DNA of 64,000 nt from Pseudomonadota bacterium (GTDB taxonomy: Bacteria; Desulfobacterota; Desulfovibrionia; Desulfovibrionales; Desulfovibrionaceae): assembly GCA_023433925.1 (NCBI GenBank), contig JAEYTO010000110.1, forward strand, positions 1 through 64,000. Reading direction: 5' to 3'. Under the pieces are notes generated by a model that ran no database searches, was not told the DNA's origin, and saw only the letters and a list, made by a program, of their open reading frames with translations. Below are positions 52,006 to 60,382 of this stretch, in pieces (position 1 is the first letter of the stretch; every line of letters starts with the position of its first letter). A program made the translations under genes and the position numbers.

Positions 52006-53682
52006 ATGTCCAACATCATCGACGTCATGATCGACCGGGGCATGCTGCAGCGCGACGAGCTGCGGCGCGTCGTGACCAGCGGCCGCACGGGCGAGCCGCC
52101 CTACAAGGTGGCCATACGCACCGGCCTCGTCTCGGAGGACGACTTCCTCGGCCTTGTAGCCGCGGAGCTCGGCATCCCCTTCATCAAGTCGCTGCCCGGC
52201 GAATACGATCCCCAGACCTTCGCACGCATCTCGCCGCTGTTCATGCAGGAGCACTCCTTCGTCCCCCTGTCCGTGCGCGACGGAAGGCTGTCCATCGTCA
52301 TCAGCGACCCCTTCGACCACATCGTCATCGACACGCTCAAAAAGCTCTTCAGGGTCGGCGAGATAGAGCTGGCCATCAGCCGCGAGGAGACGATCCGCGC
52401 CTGGATCGACGAGCACTACCTGCGCGAGGAGCACCGCCAGCAGGAAGGCGGCCAGGAGCAGGCCGCCGAACCGGAGTTCCTGGCCTTCGAGGACGTGGAG
52501 CAGCTCAAGGACCTGGCCTCCGAGGCCCCGGTGGTCAAGAAGGTCAACATCGTGCTGACCAAGGCCGTGGAGAGCGGGGCGAGCGACATTCACCTGGAGA
52601 CCTTCCAGGACCGCATCCAGGTGCGCTTCCGCATCGACGGAATCCTGCAAGACTTCGAGGCCCTGCCCCGGCACCTTCAGCAGGCCATTGTCTCGCGCAT
52701 CAAGATCATGGCCCGCCTGGACATCGCCGAGCGCCGCCTGCCCCAGGACGGCAAGATGTTCCTCAAGATCGCGGGCAAGTCCATCGACATGCGCGTGTCC
52801 TGTCTGCCCACGACCCACGGCGAGTCCGTGGTCATCCGCCTGCTGGACCGCACCTCCATCTCCTTCTCCCTGGAGAAGCTCGGCTTCCCGGCGCGGCAGC
52901 ACGAGGCCTTTGACCGGCTCATCCGCCAGCCGCACGGCATCCTCCTGGTCACCGGGCCCACGGGCAGCGGCAAGACGACCACGCTCTACTCCGCGCTCAA
53001 CACGCTCAACTCGCCGGACAAGAAGATCATCACCATCGAGGACCCGGTGGAGTACGATCTGGACGGCATCAACCAGGTCCAGGCCAACCCCAAGGCCGGC
53101 CTGACCTTCGCCAGCGGCCTGCGCTCCATCGTGCGTCAGGACCCGGACGTGATCCTCATCGGCGAGATCCGCGACCGGGAAACCGCGGACATCGCCGTGC
53201 AGTCGGCGCTCACCGGCCACCTCGTCTTCTCCACCCTGCACACCAACGACGCGGCCGGGGCCGTGACGCGCCTCGTGGAGATCGGCGTGGAGGATTACCT
53301 GCTCTCCTCGTCGCTCCTGGGCATCCTGGCCCAGCGGCTACTGCGCGTGCTCTGCGAGTCGTGCAAGCGGCCCCTGGTGCCGGACGCGGCCGTGGCCCGC
53401 AGGCTGGGCATCCCCTGGACGCCCACGCCGAGCGAGCCTGTCTACGAAGCCGCGGGCTGCCCCAAGTGCAGCAACACGGGCTACCGGGGCCGCACGGCCA
53501 TCTTCGAGATCCTGCCGGTGAGCGACGAGATCAAGAGCCTCATCCTGGAGAGCAAAAGCTCCACGGCCATCCGCGACCTGGCCGTGCGCCAGGGCATGAC
53601 GCTCCTCAAGGACAGCGGCTGGGACAAGGTGCGCCAGGGCCTGACCTCGGCCACCGAGGTCCTGCGCGTGGCGGGAGGCTAG
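52006..53682 (+). CDS. gspE: type II secretion ATPase GspE
   Basis: A 558-residue secretion ATPase. The N-terminal MshEN-like domain (about 1-150) is followed by the ATPase core with Walker A GPTGSGKT at about 317-324. The Asp box, Walker B (VILIGEIRD) and the His box (FSTLHTNDA) come next. Two CxxC pairs (CESC and CPKC, about 448-490) form the zinc-binding CM domain of GspE. It powers pseudopilus assembly. First gene of the gsp operon. The ATG at 52006 has a weak ribosome-binding site; the frame is open upstream. Confidence 0.95.
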   Translation: MSNIIDVMIDRGMLQRDELRRVVTSGRTGEPPYKVAIRTGLVSEDDFLGLVAAELGIPFIKSLPGEYDPQTFARISPLFMQEHSFVPLSVRDGRLSIVISDPFDHIVIDTLKKLFRVGEIELAISREETIRAWIDEHYLREEHRQQEGGQEQAAEPEFLAFEDVEQLKDLASEAPVVKKVNIVLTKAVESGASDIHLETFQDRIQVRFRIDGILQDFEALPRHLQQAIVSRIKIMARLDIAERRLPQDGKMFLKIAGKSIDMRVSCLPTTHGESVVIRLLDRTSISFSLEKLGFPARQHEAFDRLIRQPHGILLVTGPTGSGKTTTLYSALNTLNSPDKKIITIEDPVEYDLDGINQVQANPKAGLTFASGLRSIVRQDPDVILIGEIRDRETADIAVQSALTGHLVFSTLHTNDAAGAVTRLVEIGVEDYLLSSSLLGILAQRLLRVLCESCKRPLVPDAAVARRLGIPWTPTPSEPVYEAAGCPKCSNTGYRGRTAIFEILPVSDEIKSLILESKSSTAIRDLAVRQGMTLLKDSGWDKVRQGLTSATEVLRVAGG

Positions 53683-53686
53683 CGGC

Positions 53687-55009
53687 ATGCGCGCGGCCCC
53701 GACCACACCCGCCCAGGCCGCCAGGGATTCAGCCGTCAGGCTGGAGTACGCCTTCCGGGCCGTGTCGCGCGACGGCCGCGTCACCTCCGGGACCATGGCC
53801 GGCGAGAACGAGCGCCAGGTGGCCCTGGCCCTGCAGCAGAAGGGCCTCGTGCCCCTGGAGATCACCCCGCCGGCAAGCGCTGGAGAAGGGGCCGGGCCAC
53901 GCCGCGCCCGGCGCAAGGCCATCTCCCTGCCGGGCATTCCCTGGACCGCCCGCGCGGGAGCGCCGCGCTTCCGCCGCACGCGACCCAAGACGCTCATCGC
54001 CTTCAGCGAGAACCTGGCCATGCTCCTCTCGGCGGGCATCGCCCTGGACAAGAGCCTGTTCATCATCGGCGAGCTCACGGAAGGACGAAACTTCCGCAAG
54101 GTGGTGGCCGACGTGCACGAGCGCATCCGCGAGGGCAGCACTCTGGGCGACGCCCTGGCCCAGCATCCCGGAGCCTTCCCTCCGGTCTTCGTGAGCATGG
54201 TCACGGCGGGCGAGCGCGGCGGCATCCTGGAGTCCGTGCTCGGCAAGCTCACCGACTACCTCAAGAACGTGCAGGAGGTGCGCGAGTACCTCATCACGTC
54301 CATGATCTACCCGGCCATCCTCACGCTCACCTCGGGCGTGTCCGTGGTGGTCCTGCTGACCGTGGTCCTGCCGCGCTTCGCGACCATCTTCGAGGACCTG
54401 GGCGCGGCCGTGCCCCTGCCCACGCAGATCATGCTCGCCGCCGGGGCCTTCCTGCGCGGCTGGTGGTGGGCCATGCTCCTGGCCGTCCTGCTCGCGCTGC
54501 TCGCCTTCCGTTCCTGGGCGCGCACGCCGCGAGGCCGCATGGCCTTCGACCGCTTCAAGCTGCGCACGCCGCTCCTGGGCCAGGTCCTGGCCCGCACCGA
54601 GCTGGCCCGCCTGGCGCGCACCCTGGGCACGCTCCTGGGCAACGGCGTGTCCATCCTGGCCGCCCTGAACATCGTGCGCGGGGTCGTGCAGAACGGCGAC
54701 CTGCGCGAGCGCCTGGGCCAGACCATCGAGGACGTCAAGCAGGGCGTGCCCCTGTCGCGCTCCCTGGCCTCCATAGAGTACGTGCCCTCCCTGGCCGTGC
54801 ACATGATCGGCGTGGGCGAGCAGACCGGCAGGCTCGACGCCATGCTGAGCAAGGTGGCCGACGTGTACGACAAGGAGCTGCGCGCGAACATCAAGTCCTT
54901 CACCTCGTTCTTCGAGCCCGCGGTCATCCTCGTGCTCGGGCTGGTCATCGGCGTCATGGTCGTGTCCATCCTCACGGCCATCTTCAGCATCAATGAAATC
55001 GGCGTCTGA
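53687..55009 (+). CDS. gspF: type II secretion inner-membrane platform protein GspF
   Basis: A 440-residue protein with two T2SSF domains (about 110-235 and 315-435) and three transmembrane helices. An extended N-terminus has the YAFRAVSRDGRVTSG domain of GspF. It anchors the ATPase and pseudopilus at the inner membrane. GGGAGG precedes the ATG, four bases after gspE. Confidence 0.95.
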   Translation: MRAAPTTPAQAARDSAVRLEYAFRAVSRDGRVTSGTMAGENERQVALALQQKGLVPLEITPPASAGEGAGPRRARRKAISLPGIPWTARAGAPRFRRTRPKTLIAFSENLAMLLSAGIALDKSLFIIGELTEGRNFRKVVADVHERIREGSTLGDALAQHPGAFPPVFVSMVTAGERGGILESVLGKLTDYLKNVQEVREYLITSMIYPAILTLTSGVSVVVLLTVVLPRFATIFEDLGAAVPLPTQIMLAAGAFLRGWWWAMLLAVLLALLAFRSWARTPRGRMAFDRFKLRTPLLGQVLARTELARLARTLGTLLGNGVSILAALNIVRGVVQNGDLRERLGQTIEDVKQGVPLSRSLASIEYVPSLAVHMIGVGEQTGRLDAMLSKVADVYDKELRANIKSFTSFFEPAVILVLGLVIGVMVVSILTAIFSINEIGV

Positions 55010-55039
55010 CCGGCGCCGCAATCAGGAGAGGCAACACGC

Positions 55040-55471
55040 ATGGAGCAACGCACCCGTCGCACCCGCCAAGGCGGCTTCACCCTGGTCGAGATCCTCATCG
55101 TGGTCTTCATCATCGGCCTGCTGGCCGCCCTGGTCGGCCCGCAGCTCTTCAAGCGCGTGGGCGGGGCCAAGCAGAAGATGGCCCGCACGCAGATCGAGGT
55201 CCTCGGCACGGCCCTGGACACCTACCGCCTGGACATCGGCCAGTACCCCACCAGCGAGCAGGGCCTCGCGGCGCTCGTGACCCAGCCCGGCGACGTGCCC
55301 GACTGGGACGGCCCCTACCTGCGCAAGGACGTGCCCAAGGACCCCTGGGGCAACGACTACATCTACAACAGCCCCGGCGAGCACGGCGAATACGACCTGC
55401 TCTCCCTGGGCGCGGACAGGGCCGAAGGCGGCGAGGGCGAGAACGGCGACGTGGTCAGCTGGGAGAACTAG
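55040..55471 (+). CDS. gspG: major pseudopilin GspG
   Basis: A 143-residue pseudopilin. The prepilin cleavage site is G12-F13 with Glu at +5 (GFTLVEI). The helix at 13-40 precedes a C-terminal domain with DKYRLDIGQYPTSEQGL-like features and the calcium-loop region WGNDYIYNSPGEHGEYDL. It forms the pseudopilus shaft. Confidence 0.96.
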   Translation: MEQRTRRTRQGGFTLVEILIVVFIIGLLAALVGPQLFKRVGGAKQKMARTQIEVLGTALDTYRLDIGQYPTSEQGLAALVTQPGDVPDWDGPYLRKDVPKDPWGNDYIYNSPGEHGEYDLLSLGADRAEGGEGENGDVVSWEN

Positions 55472-55474
55472 CCC

Positions 55475-56053
55475 GTGGCCGGAACACGCGCGACCCGCGG
55501 GGCGCGGCCATGGGCCGGAGCCCCGGCCCTCCCGGCGCGTGGCTCCGGGGGCTTCACGCTCCTGGAGGTCATCGTGGTCGTGTTCATCATCGCGCTCACG
55601 GCCGGCGCCATGGCCGGCCTGGCCTACCGCCAGAGCGACTCCTTCCGCCTGACGCTCGCGGGCAGGCAGGTCTACGGCTTCCTGCGCGCGGCGCGCAGCT
55701 TTGCCCTGCTGGACGAGGCCGAGAACCGCTGCCTCTACGACCCGGCAGGCCGCGAGCTCATGGAAGAGGTCCGCGGCAGGCGCATGCGCCTGCCCGATGG
55801 CGTGGACTTGGCCGTGGACGAGCCGACCCGCCCAGCCCCATCGGCCAGGCCGGCCGGTCCGGCAAGACAGGCCAAGCCAGCCGAAGAGCCCGACCCCGAG
55901 GAAGGCCTGCCCGTGACGCGCTTTTATCCGGACGGCTCCTCGGACGGCGCCACGGTCATCCTGTACGCCGGACGGCGGGAGCTGCGCCTGAGCATGGACC
56001 CGGTCTTCGGCTGGGTGCGTCTGGAAAAGCAGGTCGCGGAGGCCCGCCCGTGA
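55475..56053 (+). CDS. gspH: minor pseudopilin GspH
   Basis: A 192-residue pseudopilin. Start GTG at 55475, three bases after gspG. The leader is long (26 residues) before the cleavage site G26-F27 (GFTLLEV). A Pro/Ala-rich insert lies at about 112-145. Its TGA overlaps the GTG of gspI. Confidence 0.88.
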   Translation: MAGTRATRGARPWAGAPALPARGSGGFTLLEVIVVVFIIALTAGAMAGLAYRQSDSFRLTLAGRQVYGFLRAARSFALLDEAENRCLYDPAGRELMEEVRGRRMRLPDGVDLAVDEPTRPAPSARPAGPARQAKPAEEPDPEEGLPVTRFYPDGSSDGATVILYAGRRELRLSMDPVFGWVRLEKQVAEARP

Positions 56054-56640
56054 GCCGCTCCGGGACCGCGCCCGAACCGACGCGGAAATCCGTGCGGACG
56101 TCTTCGCAGACGCCTGAACAGGCCGGCTTCACGCTCATGGAAGTCCTCGTGGCCGTGGTCATAGTGGGCCTGACCGTGACGGTCTTCTTCCAGCTCCTGT
56201 CCACGAGCCTGCGGCTGGAGGCGCGCAGCCGCCGGACCGCCGAGGCCGTGGTCGAGGCGCGCATGCTCTTCGACCAGCTCGCGGCCATGGACCCGCGCGG
56301 CGACGACTTCCCTTGGAGCGGCGAGGCCGACGGCCGGGCCTGGACCGTGAGCATGCACGCCGTGGATGTGCCCGCTCCCCTGGACGCGCGGGACGAGCCG
56401 CTCACGGTGCGCACGCCCTCGGAGCTATACAGGCTCGTGCTGGACTTCCGGGCCCAGGGCGGGCGAACCATGACCCTGACGCTCTACCGGGACTTCGAGC
56501 CCGGCTATCTGAGCGACGACTTCAAGAACGAGCACGTGCAGGCGCTGCCCGAGGACGAGGAGCCGCCGGTCACGGAGCTTCGGCCCGAGGACATGCCCAA
56601 GGACGAGTCCGACGGCGGGCGGGAGGGATCGCAAGCATGA
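56050..56640 (+). CDS. gspI: minor pseudopilin GspI
   Basis: A 196-residue pseudopilin. GTG start inside the gspH stop (GTGA overlap). Cleavage site G26-F27 (GFTLMEV). The tail is long and acidic (about 160-196), beyond what GspI usually has. It overlaps gspJ by ATGA. Confidence 0.88.
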   Translation: MSRSGTAPEPTRKSVRTSSQTPEQAGFTLMEVLVAVVIVGLTVTVFFQLLSTSLRLEARSRRTAEAVVEARMLFDQLAAMDPRGDDFPWSGEADGRAWTVSMHAVDVPAPLDARDEPLTVRTPSELYRLVLDFRAQGGRTMTLTLYRDFEPGYLSDDFKNEHVQALPEDEEPPVTELRPEDMPKDESDGGREGSQA

Positions 56641-57356
56641 CAAACGCGCGCGCGCGAGCCGACGCCGGCTTCACCCTCCTGGAGACGGTCATCTCCCTGA
56701 CCATCCTGGCCCTGCTCATGCTCGTGCTCTACCTGGCCTTCTCCACCGCTTCCTCGGTCTGGAGCCGCGCGGGCGACGGAGAGTCGCGCGGGCAGCGCCA
56801 GGAAACCGTGGCTCGCCTGCTGGCCGAGGACTTCCGCTCGCTGCGGCCCTACACCCTGAGCTGGGAACGGGGCCAGGACTTCGCCTTCGTCGGCGCGGCC
56901 AGGACCGTGTTCTACGTGACCACCGGCGGACTGGGCGCCGTGGACCGGGCCAGCCACGGGCTGTTCTTCGCCTGCCTTTTCCTGGCCCCCGAGGACGACG
57001 GCACGCTGGCCCTGCGCCTCTACAAGTCGCCCTACCCGGACCAAGCCTACTTCGAGGCCCTGCACGACTTCGCCACATCCGTGGGCAGCGCGCGCGCCGA
57101 ATGGCTGCCGCCCGAGACCCTGGCCGAAAGCTCGACCACGCTTCTAAAAGGCCTTGGCGAGGCAGCCTTCACTTTCGCGGCCGGCCCGACAATCCTGCCC
57201 GCCGAGGATGACGCGAGCCCCTTCGCCAGACGGCGGCCTCTGCCCGAAAAGGACTGGGGCAAGCCCGGTCTGCCCGCCACGGCTCAATTGGAATACTCCC
57301 TGGCCGGCAAGACCTACCGGGCCCTGGCCGCGTCCGGGGCGAGGTCCCGGCCATGA
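56637..57356 (+). CDS. gspJ: minor pseudopilin GspJ
   Basis: A 239-residue pseudopilin with cleavage site G11-F12 (GFTLLETV). A beta-rich C-terminal domain follows. It overlaps gspI and gspK by four bases each, so the three are coupled. GspJ forms part of the pseudopilus tip. Confidence 0.9.
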   Translation: MTNARARADAGFTLLETVISLTILALLMLVLYLAFSTASSVWSRAGDGESRGQRQETVARLLAEDFRSLRPYTLSWERGQDFAFVGAARTVFYVTTGGLGAVDRASHGLFFACLFLAPEDDGTLALRLYKSPYPDQAYFEALHDFATSVGSARAEWLPPETLAESSTTLLKGLGEAAFTFAAGPTILPAEDDASPFARRRPLPEKDWGKPGLPATAQLEYSLAGKTYRALAASGARSRP

Positions 57357-58288
57357 GCGGACGCATGGGCGGAGCGCGCGACGGGTTCGCCCTTGTCGCC
57401 GTGCTCTGGGTCACGGCCGTGCTCTCGGCCATCGCCATGAGCTTCGCCACCTCGGCGCGCCTCCAGGGCCAGGAGGCCCTGCACGGCCTGCAAGCCGCCC
57501 AGGACGCCTACATCCTCCAGTCGGCCCTGGCCAAGGGCGAGCACGAGTTGCGCAAGTACACGCTCAATCGGCATCTACTCCTGCGAAAGGAGCAGGCGGA
57601 GGCCATCAGCGAGCAGGAATTGGGGCTTTGGTGGCCCCGCCACGAGCCTTACCTCCTGCGCATGGAGGGCCGGGCCGTGGCCGTGCGCCTGCTGGCCGAC
57701 ACGGGCAAGCTGGACGTGAACGCCCTGGACTACGCCCGTTGGGAGCGGATCCTGAGCGCCTGCGGGATTGAGGACCCGGCCGAGATCACGGCCATCGCCA
57801 ATTCCGTGGCCGACTGGATGGACACGGATTCCGAGTTCCGCATCGGCGGGGCCGAGAACGACTATTACCAGGGCCTGGACAAACCCTATCTGTGCAAGAA
57901 CGGCAAGCTTGAGGGCATCGAGGAGCTGCTGCTCGTCAAGGGCGTCACCCCGGAGCTCTACCACGGCACGGACGAGCGGCCCGGCCTTGCCGACATGCTC
58001 GACGTGACCGGCGGCACGGACAAGCTGGACATCAACTCGGCCTCGCCCAGGGCCTTCCTCCTGGCCGACGGCATGACGCCGGAGGCCATCGAGATCCTGG
58101 AAGCCGCCCGGCGGGCCGGACCCATCACCAACCTGGCCGACCTGGCCGGCGCCCTGCCCGCGGACATCCTGGACGCCCTGCGCGAGCACTTCGACATCAT
58201 CCCGCCGAACATGATCTTCATCGAGGCGGCCAACATACTGCGCGGCGGAAGGCTCGGCGCCGCCGTCCGCCGCGCGGCCAACCCGTGA
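57353..58288 (+). CDS. gspK: minor pseudopilin GspK
   Basis: A 311-residue protein. The cleavage site is G11-F12 with a non-Glu residue at +5 (GFALVAVLWV), as is usual for GspK. The SAM-like domains and LDVNAL and DINSASP blocks of GspK are visible. It caps the pseudopilus. ATGA overlap with gspJ. Confidence 0.92.
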   Translation: MSGRMGGARDGFALVAVLWVTAVLSAIAMSFATSARLQGQEALHGLQAAQDAYILQSALAKGEHELRKYTLNRHLLLRKEQAEAISEQELGLWWPRHEPYLLRMEGRAVAVRLLADTGKLDVNALDYARWERILSACGIEDPAEITAIANSVADWMDTDSEFRIGGAENDYYQGLDKPYLCKNGKLEGIEELLLVKGVTPELYHGTDERPGLADMLDVTGGTDKLDINSASPRAFLLADGMTPEAIEILEAARRAGPITNLADLAGALPADILDALREHFDIIPPNMIFIEAANILRGGRLGAAVRRAANP

Positions 58289-58304
58289 CCCTACGGACAC
58301 AGCC

Positions 58305-59648
58305 ATGAAGAGAGTCTCGTCCCCCTGGCCAGCCAACATCTTCCTCCTGCTCCTGCCGGACAAGGTCCTGCTCTACCGCTACGGGTCCGCGCCCTGGAAC
58401 CGGGACAAGCTCCTGGACAAGCGCACCTACCCGTTGGGAGAAACAGGCGGCGAGGACGGGCAGGCCATGGCGCGCGCCCTCGAGCTCGCGACCTCCGAGT
58501 TCCGGCCCGGCGCCGACGATTCCTGGTATCTGGGCCTGCCGCTGCGCTACTTCACCTTCATCGACTTCAGCCTGCCGCAGGCCGCGGCCGCGAACCTGGA
58601 GCAGGCCGTGCACTACGCGCTCATGCGCCACGTGCCCTTCGACCTGGAATCCACCCACGTGCGCTGGGACAGCCGCCAGGATGGCGAGCAGATCCTCGTG
58701 CGCGCCACGGTGGTGCCCAAGGACGAACTGGCCCCGCTGCTGGAGGCCGCCTCGGCGGCGGGCATCGCCGTCTCGGCCGTGCTGCCGTCCCTGGCCCTCA
58801 CGGCCCGGACGCAGGGCACGAACGGCTTCTATGTTTCCGGCGGAGGGGCCGAAACCGAGATCCTGGGCTGGAAGGATGAGCGCATCGTTTATTCGGCCTG
58901 GGACACGTCGTTCCCTGGCTCGGAAGATGCCGAGGTTGGAGCCCGATTTCTGGCCCAGGCGCGGCCGGGCATGGTCAATGCCTCCCTGCCCGCCGACAGC
59001 CCACGCCTGCTCTGGGAGCAGCGCATCGGGCCGCGCGAGGCGGCCGTGGCCATGTCCATTGATCCGGAAACCCTGGCCGTGATCGAGCAGCCGCCCCAGG
59101 GGCCTGGCAAAATCCTGGGCGGGTTTTCCTACCAGATCGGCCTCGTGCCCGAGACCGTGCTGCGCCGCAGGCGCATATCCTTCTGGGTCCAGGCCGCGGC
59201 GATGCTCCTCGTGCTCCTGACCGCGTTGAGCATCCCGTTGGCCCATATCGCGGGCCTGCGAGCCAAGCTGGCCAATCTGGACAGCCGCATCGCCGAGATC
59301 AGCGCCACCACGGACGCCCTTTCGCGCATGCACGCCGAGAACCAGCGGATCACCGCCGACCTGCGCAAGCTCGCCTCCATGCAGGGCGGCAAGTCCCTTC
59401 CGGCCGAGGTGCTCAAGGAGCTGACCGAAATCCTGCCCGAGGACGTCTGGCTGACCACGCTGGTCATGGACAACCAGCGCATCGAGCTGCGGGGCACCGC
59501 CGGCTCGGCCACCGCGGTCATCGAGCGCATCGAGGCCTCCCCGCTGTTCCAGGAGGCCCGCTTCGACTCGCCCGTGACCAAGCGCGACGACAAGGAGCTT
59601 TTCAAGGTGCTGGCCAGCATGGAAACCCGGCCGGCCCAAGGGGGTTAA
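58305..59648 (+). CDS. gspL: GspL-like protein with PilN-type C-terminus
   Basis: A 447-residue protein. The N-terminal 270 residues match the actin-like cytoplasmic GspL/PilM fold. One transmembrane helix follows at about 290-312, then a coiled coil. The last 110 residues look like PilN (LKELTEILPEDVWLTTLVMDNQRIELRGTAGS). It links GspE to the inner-membrane platform. It follows gspK by 16 bases. Confidence 0.85.
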   Translation: MKRVSSPWPANIFLLLLPDKVLLYRYGSAPWNRDKLLDKRTYPLGETGGEDGQAMARALELATSEFRPGADDSWYLGLPLRYFTFIDFSLPQAAAANLEQAVHYALMRHVPFDLESTHVRWDSRQDGEQILVRATVVPKDELAPLLEAASAAGIAVSAVLPSLALTARTQGTNGFYVSGGGAETEILGWKDERIVYSAWDTSFPGSEDAEVGARFLAQARPGMVNASLPADSPRLLWEQRIGPREAAVAMSIDPETLAVIEQPPQGPGKILGGFSYQIGLVPETVLRRRRISFWVQAAAMLLVLLTALSIPLAHIAGLRAKLANLDSRIAEISATTDALSRMHAENQRITADLRKLASMQGGKSLPAEVLKELTEILPEDVWLTTLVMDNQRIELRGTAGSATAVIERIEASPLFQEARFDSPVTKRDDKELFKVLASMETRPAQGG

Positions 59649-59649
59649 C

Positions 59650-60216
59650 ATGGAGCTGGACACCGCCTTGGGCGGGGAGCGGCGCAGGAATGCGCTCCTG
59701 GCCGTCGCCGCGGTCCTGTTCGCCGTCACCGCCGTCTACTACGCCTGGAGCTGGTACGACGGCTACGTGCGGGAGCTGCGCTCGGACATCGAGCTTAGGC
59801 AGGTGCAATATGACAAGCTCTCGCGCCTGGCGGCCAACCGCCCGCATTACGAGAGCCTGCACGAGGCCCTGACGCGTTTCCGCGACGAGATCGTCTCGAA
59901 CCGCTTCGTAACCGGCCGCACGCTCCCGCTGGCCGAGGCCAGGCTTCAGAGCATGGTCAACCAGATGGGCCAGGACGCGCGGATCAACATCCGGGCTACC
60001 AAGATACTGCCCCAGACCACAAGGGACAGCATGACGGTGCTGGGCGTGAGCATCAATGCCAGAGCCGAGATCGGAGCCATCAGGGACTTCATCCTGGCCG
60101 TCCAGCAAAGTCCCTACAGCATGTGGTTCGAGCAGTTCGAGATCAAGCAGATCAGCTCACGCGAGGATCGCTACTACTATTTCGACGCCCGGCTAGCCGC
60201 ACTGACCAGCCAATGA
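59650..60216 (+). CDS. gspM: GspM/PilO-like protein
   Basis: A 188-residue protein with one N-terminal transmembrane helix (about 15-35), a coiled coil (about 36-75) and a ferredoxin-like periplasmic domain resembling PilO or GspM. The ATG is one base after the gspL stop. It would pair with the PilN-like part of gspL in the inner-membrane assembly. Confidence 0.8.
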   Translation: MELDTALGGERRRNALLAVAAVLFAVTAVYYAWSWYDGYVRELRSDIELRQVQYDKLSRLAANRPHYESLHEALTRFRDEIVSNRFVTGRTLPLAEARLQSMVNQMGQDARINIRATKILPQTTRDSMTVLGVSINARAEIGAIRDFILAVQQSPYSMWFEQFEIKQISSREDRYYYFDARLAALTSQ

Positions 60217-60382
60217 ACGAGATTATTCTTGTGTGTCTTGCCTTCACAAGCCCAAAGCGGATAAGACAGGTACGATCCCGGCCCGTGCCTGTCCCGCGTG
60301 GGGCTGAAGCGCGGGCCGGCGGAACGGGCTGGCGCCCCATAGAAGGCCAGGGACGCCGGCCCACGAGCCATAAGGGACACAC

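Noticed and set aside
60217..60382. gspC or another small gsp gene in the gap before gspD
   Set aside because: The gap is only 166 bases; the one frame starting at 60213 gives a basic Pro-rich sequence that runs on into gspD in another frame.
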